The notes below the pieces were generated by a model. That model searched no databases and was not told where the DNA came from. It saw only the letters and a list, made by a program, of their open reading frames with translations. Made by a program: the position numbers and the translations under genes. Positions 43,910 through 51,600 of a DNA stretch of 64,000 nucleotides are shown in pieces. The stretch spans positions 1-64,000 of the forward strand of contig NZ_AXVJ01000056.1 of assembly GCF_000482465.1 (NCBI RefSeq). Reading direction: 5' to 3'. The stretch is from Runella limosa DSM 17973 (GTDB taxonomy: Bacteria > Bacteroidota > Bacteroidia > Cytophagales > Spirosomataceae). Positions within the stretch are counted from its first letter, which is position 1; every line of letters starts with the position of its first letter.

Positions 43910-44589
43910 TATGCTAAGGCTTCAAGTAGTCCGTTTTTACCTCCAATTTTAAGCACATAGGCTTTTGCCTCCGTACTTTTTAAATTCCTAAGAAAAATAG
44001 CCGTAGTTGGCCCAAGTGGCGCTTTGTAGAAATAACCTTGATTGTATTTCACAATTACTTTATCCATTCTTACGAGGCCGCTTACTTCCGTAAACTCGTC
44101 GATAAGTTGAGATAGGTATATTGTTCCTAGTAGGATGTTCAATTCAGGGTTTTTGAGCTGTTCCGTAGATACCAACAAGCCTTCTGCCGACGAGTACCAC
44201 TTTTGGGCTTTGCCATTTTTGAGCTTAGGCGCTGCGCCGTCGAGTCGTGTTACTTCCACGCCCAAACGGCGTAAAACGTTGCGCTCCGTACCCGTCAATC
44301 GCGTTTTTTTCTCTCGAATCAACACGTCTGTGACAGTTGCGGCTTTGATTTGCATTAACCCAACCGCTCCTGATGAATTTACTAACGACGGATTGAGAAA
44401 CTGGCCGTTTTCAATCAAAATCACCGACTCAATCACAAATTCTGGCAAATTAGAAAGTGTTGCTGCTTGGGTGATGTAAGCGCCAAAACGGCTTTTTAAT
44501 TCAGCTCTTTTTTCCGACAAAGCGTTAATCTCAAGAGGTGAATAATAAGACAAATCGGTGTAGCGACGTTTAATAATTTTCTTTGCCAT
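43909..44589 (-). CDS. Lytic transglycosylase (SLT-like)
   Basis: 226 residues, basic N-terminus (AKKIIKRRY), no signal peptide. Catalytic Glu60 in FVIESVILIENGQFLNP, followed by VNSSGAVGLMQIKAATVTDV (the GxVGLMQI motif of SLT domains) and a late AY-type VIVKYNQGYFYKA. It cuts glycan chains to 1,6-anhydro ends. In a particle setting it would open the wall during entry, as PRD1 P7 does in tectiviruses; in this element it sits among membrane-protein genes rather than with the lysis-like group, favouring an entry role. Inferred. Confidence 0.8.
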   Translation of the reverse strand: MAKKIIKRRYTDLSYYSPLEINALSEKRAELKSRFGAYITQAATLSNLPEFVIESVILIENGQFLNPSLVNSSGAVGLMQIKAATVTDVLIREKKTRLTGTERNVLRRLGVEVTRLDGAAPKLKNGKAQKWYSSAEGLLVSTEQLKNPELNILLGTIYLSQLIDEFTEVSGLVRMDKVIVKYNQGYFYKAPLGPTTAIFLRNLKSTEAKAYVLKIGGKNGLLEALA

Positions 44590-44592
44590 TGG

Positions 44593-44709
44593 TCAAACTA
44601 CTTTAAACGTTCTGGTTGTTTTTTCAGAGGGTATTCGGTAAGTCTTGTACCACCAAAACCCTGCGGCTGTTACCACTATGGCCACAGCCGCATATATCCA
44701 CGGTTTCAT
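44593..44709 (-). CDS. 38-residue single-pass membrane protein
   Basis: MKPWIYAAVAIVVTAAGFWW then YKTYRIPSEKTTRTFKVV. One TM plus a basic C-terminal tail. It fits tightly between the SLT gene (start 44589) and the histone-like gene (stop 44719) on the same strand. Size and layout resemble minor coat proteins of filamentous or membrane-containing phages; no homology can be claimed. Confidence 0.6.
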   Translation of the reverse strand: MKPWIYAAVAIVVTAAGFWWYKTYRIPSEKTTRTFKVV

Positions 44710-44718
44710 CGATCGACT

Positions 44719-45195
44719 TTACACGCCTTTGTACTGTGCTTTCATTCCACGACGAAGGCTTTCTTTCCAGCTTTTCCCTTTTCTGTGAAAGGCAACGGCG
44801 GCTTTGATTCCATTTCGCGTCTTTTCGGCGGTAAACAATTCCACTTCAATCACTTTGCCTTTTTTGGCCGCAGTAGTTTTTGGGGAAGCTTTTGTTGCCA
44901 CCTTGGCTTTTGGCTTTGCCTTTGTGGTCACTTTTGCTTTGGAAACCGCTTTAGCTTTTGTAGGAGCTTTGGCTTTGGGAGCAGCTTTGGCTTTTGTTTT
45001 CGCAGTGGCCTTGGTTGCTGTTTTTGCTTTTGGCTTTGTCTTGGCTGCCGTTTTAGCTTTCGCTGTTGTTTTTTTCGCAGTTACCTTTTTTTTGTCGCTT
45101 GCACTTTTGGCACTGGAAACAGCTTTCTTCGCCGTTTTTTTTGCGGGTTTCGCTTTCGCGGTCGCCGTCTTTTTTTTTGTGGTTGTCTTTTTCAT
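44719..45195 (-). CDS. Lys/Ala-rich histone H1-like DNA-binding protein
   Basis: 158 residues. About 105 residues consist of KA/KT/AK repeats (KKTAKKAVSSAKSASDKKKV; KAKAAPKAKAPTKAKAVSKA) with the look of the eukaryotic H1 tail and bacterial AlgP/Hc1-type proteins. The C-terminal ~50 residues are a different unit (VIEVELFTAEKTRNGIKAAV...GMKAQYKGV). It probably condenses DNA; in an element with particle-like genes it may package the genome. Sequence repeats may change in number between relatives. Confidence 0.75.
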   Translation of the reverse strand: MKKTTTKKKTATAKAKPAKKTAKKAVSSAKSASDKKKVTAKKTTAKAKTAAKTKPKAKTATKATAKTKAKAAPKAKAPTKAKAVSKAKVTTKAKPKAKVATKASPKTTAAKKGKVIEVELFTAEKTRNGIKAAVAFHRKGKSWKESLRRGMKAQYKGV

Positions 45196-45204
45196 TGTGC
45201 TGCT

Positions 45205-45336
45205 TTAGGTTTGATTTTTGCGGGCCCAAGAGCGATATAACATTACTCCCACCCAAGCAAGGGTAAGAATACTGCTTCCTATGCTCAGGAGCGAAGCAAT
45301 ACGCGTAAGTCGGAGGTCATTGTTCGGACTGTCCAT
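45205..45336 (-). CDS. 43-residue single-pass membrane protein
   Basis: MDSPNNDLRLTRIASLLSIG then SSILTLAWVGVMLYRSWARK and NQT. One central TM with a basic C-terminal end. Sits between two genes of the same strand with 1- and 9-bp gaps. Function unknown; same style as the element's other small TM proteins. Confidence 0.6.
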   Translation of the reverse strand: MDSPNNDLRLTRIASLLSIGSSILTLAWVGVMLYRSWARKNQT

Positions 45337-45337
45337 T

Positions 45338-45538
45338 TTATTTGTTTTTGAAAATCACGTTCAATCCCCAAAGCAATGCACCAACCGTTAGCGCCCCAAC
45401 TACGAACAATCCCGCCGCTATTTTTACAATCGTTTGGTTGTCGAGTGAGATGCTTGTATTTACTTTTACTTCGGGCAAGCCCCCTTTATCTTGGGCTGTT
45501 TTTAACACGGATACAATATCCGTCAGAATCTTCTCCAT
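45338..45538 (-). CDS. 66-residue C-anchored membrane protein
   Basis: Amphipathic N-terminal half (EKILTDIVSVLKTAQDKGGL; PEVKVNTSISLDNQT) and a TM at ~39-62 (KIAAGLFVVGALTVGALLWG), ending FKNK. Function unknown. Confidence 0.65.
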   Translation of the reverse strand: MEKILTDIVSVLKTAQDKGGLPEVKVNTSISLDNQTIVKIAAGLFVVGALTVGALLWGLNVIFKNK

Positions 45539-45540
45539 GA

Positions 45541-46074
45541 TTATTTTGCTTTTTTGCCTGCGCCGATTTTGCGGAGTTTGGCTAAGAGTTGGTCTTGAAG
45601 GTTTGATAGCTCACCAATACCCCAATCATTCTCAATCTCGGTGTACAGGTTCTCACCTCCAGCGGGGACGTAACGCGCGTTGTACAGGTTGTTGATAGTG
45701 CCTAATTCGTACTCTGACAGGGCTAATAGTTTTCGCATAAAAGCCGTTTTGTTACCAACTGCATCATAGACCATCAGTCCAAATGAGTCAAAGTAGAAAT
45801 TACACTGTTTCACCGCTTCATCGGCTTGCTCTCGTGTAATGTTGTCTATTTTGTCATCTTTGCTCGGAAGTTTTGATGTATCAACTTCATCGTACTTGGC
45901 TTTCTCTCGTTGAGATTGGCCACCTAGATAATAGACAACGCCCAAGACTAAAAGCACCACAAAAACGACTTGAAAAACCCGATTTCTGATAACATTTGTA
46001 AACCCTGTTTTCACCGTTTGCGCAAACTCGGAGGTGCCGCGCATTGCTTTTGCCGCTGCTGTAATAGGTACCAT
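45541..46074 (-). CDS. Membrane protein with soluble C-terminal domain
   Basis: 177 residues: positive N-terminus (KAMRGTSEFAQTVKTG), TM 32-51 (RVFQVVFVVLLVLGVVYYLG), then a helical ~110-residue domain (DNITREQADEAVKQCNFYFD; NKTAFMRKLLALSEYELGTI; SNLQDQLLAKLRKIGAGKK). Opposite design to the C-anchored neighbours. Function unknown. Confidence 0.65.
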   Translation of the reverse strand: MVPITAAAKAMRGTSEFAQTVKTGFTNVIRNRVFQVVFVVLLVLGVVYYLGGQSQREKAKYDEVDTSKLPSKDDKIDNITREQADEAVKQCNFYFDSFGLMVYDAVGNKTAFMRKLLALSEYELGTINNLYNARYVPAGGENLYTEIENDWGIGELSNLQDQLLAKLRKIGAGKKAK

Positions 46075-46076
46075 CG

Positions 46077-46796
46077 TTAATTACGTTTACGGGTTTTACG
46101 AAACAGGGTTACAGCCACAATACCTAGTACCACGATAGCACCTATACGTATGACATTTCGTAAGGTGTCGCTATAACCAGAAGACGGTATCTTGCCCTGA
46201 TTAGTGTCAGTTGGTGCGGGTTCTTTTTGGCTTGGGTTTGTTGTGCTTTGGCTCGCTGGTTGAGTTAATGTACAGTAGTAGGTAGCCATGTAACCAATTC
46301 GCCCGTCTGCCAATTGTATAGTGTACCAAGTATCTCCGTACCCATAGTTGCCTCCTTTACGGGCGACCGCATCCGTTTTGCCAATGTACTGCCCAGCTCG
46401 GTAGGTGGTGTAATAGTCACCACTGGCTTGTGGCTTTTTACGAAGAAAAACCGCACTGCCTTGCTTACACCATACTGACTGCGTCATGTTGGTTGCTTGT
46501 GGAACGACTTGCCCTTCGTCATGCCCCAATGATGGGATTGCAATGTAAAGGTCAGAATAGGTTGTTGTACCTGCGGTGGTTTTAATCACGGCGGGGTATT
46601 TTAGTTTTACAAGACCCCAGTAGATACTTCCAACCAACACGACTTTTTGCAAAACTCCTACTTCTGTTCCTACAACGAATGGAACATTGGGCGGTGTAAC
46701 GGCAGTATTTAAGTGCGCGTATCCTTTGGTAGTTGCCGTGACTTTAACCAACTTCCCGACATACGAATTAGCGTTATTTGCTGTTAATTGAATCAT
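46077..46796 (-). CDS. Two SH3-like domains plus C-terminal membrane anchor
   Basis: 239 residues: first beta domain (YVGKLVKVTATTKGYAHLNT; FVVGTEVGVLQKVVLVGSIY), second domain clearly SH3b-like (VFLRKKPQASGDYYTTYRAG; DTWYTIQLADGRIGYMATYY), a Pro/Ser/Gln linker (PASQSTTNPSQKEPAPTD), TM ~212-232 (VIRIGAIVVLGIVAVTLF) and tail RKTRKRN. SH3b domains bind cell-wall peptides, so it may hold the particle or complex at the wall. Separated from the coat-like gene upstream by a terminator. Confidence 0.7.
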   Translation of the reverse strand: MIQLTANNANSYVGKLVKVTATTKGYAHLNTAVTPPNVPFVVGTEVGVLQKVVLVGSIYWGLVKLKYPAVIKTTAGTTTYSDLYIAIPSLGHDEGQVVPQATNMTQSVWCKQGSAVFLRKKPQASGDYYTTYRAGQYIGKTDAVARKGGNYGYGDTWYTIQLADGRIGYMATYYCTLTQPASQSTTNPSQKEPAPTDTNQGKIPSSGYSDTLRNVIRIGAIVVLGIVAVTLFRKTRKRN

Positions 46797-46810
46797 TTTT
46801 GTCAGGTTTT

Positions 46811-46847
46811 AAAAAAGCCGCAACAATGACTGATTGCGGCTTTTTTT
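46811..46847 (-). terminator. Strong terminator after the coat-like gene
   Basis: GCCGCAA (46817-46823) and TTGCGGC (46834-46840) within A- and T-runs on both sides, so it can work in both directions; on the coding strand seven T/A pairs follow. Confidence 0.85.
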
Positions 46848-46873
46848 AATTTGGTGAAATCTTAGAGCTACGC

Positions 46874-47497
46874 CTACTTTTTGTACTGGCCTTTCGCGTT
46901 ACGTTTACGACCTTTTTTGAAGGCTTTGAAAATCAAAATCCCGCCAATGGTCACAACTGTTCCGATACCGAAATAAAGGATTACTTTGTTCCAATCCACA
47001 GTCGTTGTCTCAGGGTCAGCCGCTGTAAGAACCGCAGGTGCAAGCGTTGTGGTTACAGTTTTTGCACGAACAAAACCCGCTTTGGTGTTTGATGTGTACG
47101 ACTCGTAGTTCATGTCAATGCCTGTGGCTACTGTAGGTAGCTGGCTATCAACAGGAGTACCCGCCGCCGTCAATTCTGCCGAAGTCATTGCCAATGCAGC
47201 AATGCTTTCAATAACATCGTCATTTACGCCAGAGATTCCCATTTTGGGTTTTAAATCTCTCAAGAACTCAGCACCTTTGAGGTATTGAGTACTGTCACTT
47301 ACTGCGGCCCCGTTTACCTTTAATTTTACAATTGCAATCGCAATTTTTGACGATGACGGATGCTTACGGGCAATCACTTTATATTGCTCATAATCCGCAT
47401 CATTAGCGTCTTTGAACAAATAACTAAATAGCGGGTCACCATCCTTGATAACTCCATCTCCGTGGAAACCCGACACTGTGGCTGTATTCGCTGCCAT
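46874..47497 (-). CDS. Candidate major particle protein: 207-residue C-anchored protein in its own transcription unit
   Basis: An N-terminal ~165-residue domain (ATVSGFHGDGVIKDGDPLFS; EQYKVIARKHPSSSKIAIAI; KGAEFLRDLKPKMGISGVND) is followed by TM 172-191 (VILYFGIGTVVTIGGILIF) and a strongly basic tail (KAFKKGRKRNAKGQYKK). It is the only gene of the operon region bracketed by two clear terminators (47667-47696 upstream, 46811-46847 downstream), which suggests a separate, probably strong promoter in 47498-47666. A membrane helix with basic inner tail is the design of filamentous-phage coat proteins, though this one is much longer. The abundance and role are inferred. Confidence 0.65.
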   Translation of the reverse strand: MAANTATVSGFHGDGVIKDGDPLFSYLFKDANDADYEQYKVIARKHPSSSKIAIAIVKLKVNGAAVSDSTQYLKGAEFLRDLKPKMGISGVNDDVIESIAALAMTSAELTAAGTPVDSQLPTVATGIDMNYESYTSNTKAGFVRAKTVTTTLAPAVLTAADPETTTVDWNKVILYFGIGTVVTIGGILIFKAFKKGRKRNAKGQYKK

Positions 47498-47666
47498 TGG
47501 GAATGTGGTTTAAGTTTAAAAAATGTTAGTTTTCTGCTGTTGCTTCGCTCAAAGTTGGAGCGCTTTCAAAACATACTTTCGCCACATTGCACCACTAGGC
47601 ACTATCTTACGTAACATACCGCCACTTCGCATTACAAAACGTTTGTTGATAATTCCCAAGCACAAA

Positions 47667-47696
47667 AAAGGCGTAAAGCAACCGCTTTACGCCTTT
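47667..47696 (-). terminator. Terminator between the Lys-rich protein and the coat-like gene
   Basis: AAAGGCGTAAAGC (47667-47679) pairs with GCTTTACGCCTTT (47684-47696); T-run on the minus strand (complement of 47664-47669). It ends the helicase transcript and isolates the gene at 46874. Confidence 0.88.
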
Positions 47697-47723
47697 CCAT
47701 TAAACCCTCTAACCTATTAACAA

Positions 47724-48677
47724 TTATTTTTGCACCTTAATTGTATTTTTTCTCAGACCCGATAACCCAACGGCATCTGCTAACAGGCTGTCACCTGCTT
47801 TTGCCTTTTTGATTTTTAACAAGATGGCTTTCAGCTCATCCGCATAGGGGTCTGATTCCTTTCCGCTTTTCAGCGCTTTTTCGGCGTCTTTGGTAAAGTC
47901 GGCTAGTTGCTTTTCTTTTACGGCTTTGCCTCCCCAACCGATAAAACGTTTAACCAACGCCACCGATTCAAACGGCTTTTGACTACCAACAAACTCTTTG
48001 GCCTCTTTTAGCCATTTCTCGCCCAATACCAACGAGGTTGTTTCTCGGGTCAGATAGGCATAGTACGACTTTTGAATTGCCTGTATCAGCGCGGCTTGCT
48101 CAGACGTTTTTCGTATTTTTCGCTCCGTTATATCCTTCTGGAGCGATTTATAGGCCGTCATGGCTAGTTGCAAGGTTTCTTTAGAACGAATGGCTAAAAA
48201 ACGGCTGATTTGTTTGTGTTCGGGCGTTTCTATGTGGGTACGAACAACATTTTTATCAAGCTCGACTTTTTTGGTTTTAGTTTCGGGATTAGCCTTAGTT
48301 TTGCGTGGCGTCGCCTTGGCCTTTTTTTCTTGTTTGGGCTTTTCTTCTTTCTTCTTTAAGACTCTCGGTTTCACTTTCCTAGTTTTTGCTTTTGAGAGTT
48401 TTAAATCTTTTTTCCCCAATTTTTTCGCCACTTTGGTCGATTTTTTAGCCTTGGTTGTTAGCGTGGCTTTAAGCTTGGCGTTGAATCGTTCCATCACTTT
48501 GTTGAACTCGCTGGCCTCAATGATTTCTTCATCGAAGTCGGTGAAGCCCTCAGTTGCCTCGGAAATACCTTCATAGTATTGACGTGCAACATTGTCGGCT
48601 TTGATTAGGCTTTGGATAGCCGATGGGTTTTCTTTTTGATAACCCCGAAACTCTTTGATAATTTGTGCGGTATTCAT
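47724..48677 (-). CDS. Lysine-rich protein of unknown function, helicase neighbour
   Basis: 317 residues. Residues ~65-145 are strongly basic and low-complexity (KAKKSTKVAKKLGKKDLKLS; KKKEEKPKQEKKAKATPRKT), between a helical acidic start (EATEGFTDFDEEIIEASEFN) and a helical C-terminal half (TLQLAMTAYKSLQKDITERK; KRFIGWGGKAVKEKQLADFT). Directly downstream of the helicase (7-bp gap) and ended by a terminator. Likely binds DNA and works with the helicase; no family recognised. Confidence 0.6.
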   Translation of the reverse strand: MNTAQIIKEFRGYQKENPSAIQSLIKADNVARQYYEGISEATEGFTDFDEEIIEASEFNKVMERFNAKLKATLTTKAKKSTKVAKKLGKKDLKLSKAKTRKVKPRVLKKKEEKPKQEKKAKATPRKTKANPETKTKKVELDKNVVRTHIETPEHKQISRFLAIRSKETLQLAMTAYKSLQKDITERKIRKTSEQAALIQAIQKSYYAYLTRETTSLVLGEKWLKEAKEFVGSQKPFESVALVKRFIGWGGKAVKEKQLADFTKDAEKALKSGKESDPYADELKAILLKIKKAKAGDSLLADAVGLSGLRKNTIKVQK

Positions 48678-48684
48678 GGCTTGG

Positions 48685-51600
48685 TTACAGTTTTAATAGC
48701 AATAATGCCTTTGCTTTTAGCTTCAAAATTTTGATTTTTCGTTGTTTATCACTTTTCGGTTGCGCCTGTTTGGCTGACTCGGATGGTGGCAATAAATTTC
48801 CACGATAAGGCGTGTAATTATCTTCGTTTTGACCTTCTTTGTAAGCCAACAAGTAGTTTAACTTAGCAAATTCTTGCGCTCTCTCGGCTGCTGTACGTCC
48901 AGATACCGCAAGTTTTGATTTAATTTCTGCTACTTCTTTTAGAAGTTCCGACTTGCCTTCATTGGATTCTAAGTAGGCTATCTCACGCTTGACGGTATTT
49001 CGCTCGTTGATGTATGATGCCGCCAATCCACTGAAATCGTCATTGATTGAAAAACCTTTTGGGTTCAATAACGTCTTTTCCGTTTTTCTAACTTTTGAGA
49101 ATAACTCTCGGTAATTACTAAGAATACCGCCCCAGTATCTTTGACTGCCCAAATCACCTATTTGTGATAACAGCCCCAATGCTCTGTCTCCACGTCTGAG
49201 TACCTCTTTGTCGTCATAGTTGGATTGTTGTAACATGAGGTTAACAGCGTCTAAATGTACCATGACATTATTGTAGAAGGTCTTTCGCTTTTCCTCACTC
49301 ATTTTATACAAAAGTTCATAACTCTTGTAATAGTAATCGGGTCGGGCTACAAAGTCCTCAAAAGTCACTTTCGTTTTCAAAATAATCTCGTTGATGGTCG
49401 TGGTTTGTACGCGTTTGAAGTAGTCGAGCGTACTTTTAAATTCTTCCAGTACAACGATGCTTACGGACAAAACTTCGGAACGTCTCGTCAGTTCCTTCAT
49501 TCGTGCATCAAACTTGATTTGTGCTAATTGGCCTACGTCAGAAAACAATGCGAACTTGATTTCTTCGGGGTCTAGCGATTCTTGGTCAAGTACGTTCCCT
49601 CGGTCAGAGCGGTACCAAATGTCATTTACTCGTGCGGTTTTTTCTTCCAGCTTCTGAAATACGAACACATCCATTGAATCTTGGACTAACGGAATTACCA
49701 CTCGTACATACCCGTATTGGTTTCCTTGCCTCCAAATGCGCCCTTCTAATTGTTTTATATCCGTTGGATTCCAGTCAACGGTACAGAGATATAAGCACGT
49801 ACCGTTAGTTTGCAGGTCAATTCCTTCCCGAATCGTAGCCGTTCCGATTATTACCTTCACTGCATTGTCGAGAAACGCATCCTTGATAAGTTCTTTACGT
49901 TCTTGACTAATGCCTGATGAAATAATCTCAACTTCATCTAGGGTTCGACCTTTGTACTTTATGTTGCGTCGAAACCCTACGTTTTCTTCCAAATATGTTT
50001 TTACCAACGGGAAAAACTCCTTCCCACGGTTCATATAGATAACCTGGCCCGAACATTCTTTCCCTCGTTTTTCGTGCCACTCTTTCACCGATGCAATGCA
50101 ATCCATTACATAAGAGATTTTTGGAGAAGAATCAATAAAGTCTGCTGCTGATTCGGGTTTCTCTTTCTCAATTAAGTAGGGCGAAAGTGCATTGTCCAAA
50201 TTTTTACCCAATGCCTCAGCCACGTTTGCAAGGGCTTTGCGTCCCCCTGCTTGTGCCAATTTTTCAATCTTTTTTTGCCACGTTTGCTGTACTGCCGTTG
50301 GCCGCAGGTAGGTAAGTACTTGGTCTTTTTGTGGAAGCCTAACGACTACCCCATTTTTTACTTCATTAACTTTGGGTAGGTTAATTTTTATGGGTCGTTT
50401 TACGCCCACTTCTTCCCCTGTTTTGTACGAAATGTGGTTGTACAATAGCCGTTGCAAAATCAAACGGTTATTGAATGATTTTACGACGGGCGCTTGCTTG
50501 ATGGTGCCATCGTAGGAGTTCACAAACTCGTAAGACTGTTGGATGAACATTTGCATGAATTGTTGGAGATTGTATATCCCCATTTTTTTCATGGAATCAT
50601 ACCCTACCAGAGACATCATAGAGAAAATTTCCAACGGTGAGTTGGTAAACGGAGTGGCCGTTAGCAAGCACACATTACTCCCGAACGTCCGTTGGATATA
50701 GTTACACAAGAAGAAAGCTTTGATAGCTCTCTCAGATGTGTTTGACTCCATTTTGTATCGCTTGTTACCATCGTCATCGGCAGGAACACCATCGAAAATG
50801 TTCTTGAAGTTGTGGGCTTCATCAACGATGATGTAATCAAAACCAAGTGAATCAATGTCGAACATTGAACCTTTGTTGGATGCTCCCAACATGGCTCGGT
50901 ACTTTTGGTTACGCTTTTCCAAGTCACGGGCTGACTTTTTGTTATCTTCGGTTTGTTCCAAAATATCCACCAATGATTCAAAGAGTTTTCCCATGAGTTT
51001 TTGGCTGTACCCTAATTTCGTTAAACCTTCATAAGTGATTAGCGTAACGCTATTTTCTTGGACACTTCGCTCGGGGTCATGCCCCATGATTTGCCCGTTC
51101 TTTACGACCGAAGTACCTAAGTTGTACCAGTCGTAAAATTTCACTTTGGTATGGCTTAAAACCCCATGCGTAAAAACGCCCGTTTTGGGGTCTTTTTCTC
51201 CCGAAATTTCCCGTTTCCACTTATTATAGGTAGGATTGGGTACAACAACCAAGGTTCGTTTTGCCTTGCCGCTGTATAGCACGTTGGCAAGGGTGACAAT
51301 TGCAGACATGGTTTTTCCTACGCCCACATCATAGGCGATAATCCCTGACCCAGCTACTTCCATGAAGGCAATAGCTTCTCGTTGTGCGGGTGTAATCTCT
51401 AACAAGGATTTTTTGAAGAACGCAGAACAAGCAAACCCGACTGGAACTTTATGGTAGGGTATGGATGAGTAAGCGTTGTACAAACGGTTCCATAGAAAAT
51501 CGAGCTTTTGTTGGTCTTCATAGGCCAAAGCCTCGTGAAGAAACCGCGTAAATAACCGCTCCCCTTCCAATGGCGTAAACTTTTGTAGGGTATCTACCTC

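Noticed and set aside
44719-45195. CRISPR-like or tandem DNA repeat
   Set aside because: The repetitive DNA is explained by Lys/Ala codons of a histone-like protein; no uniform repeat-spacer spacing.
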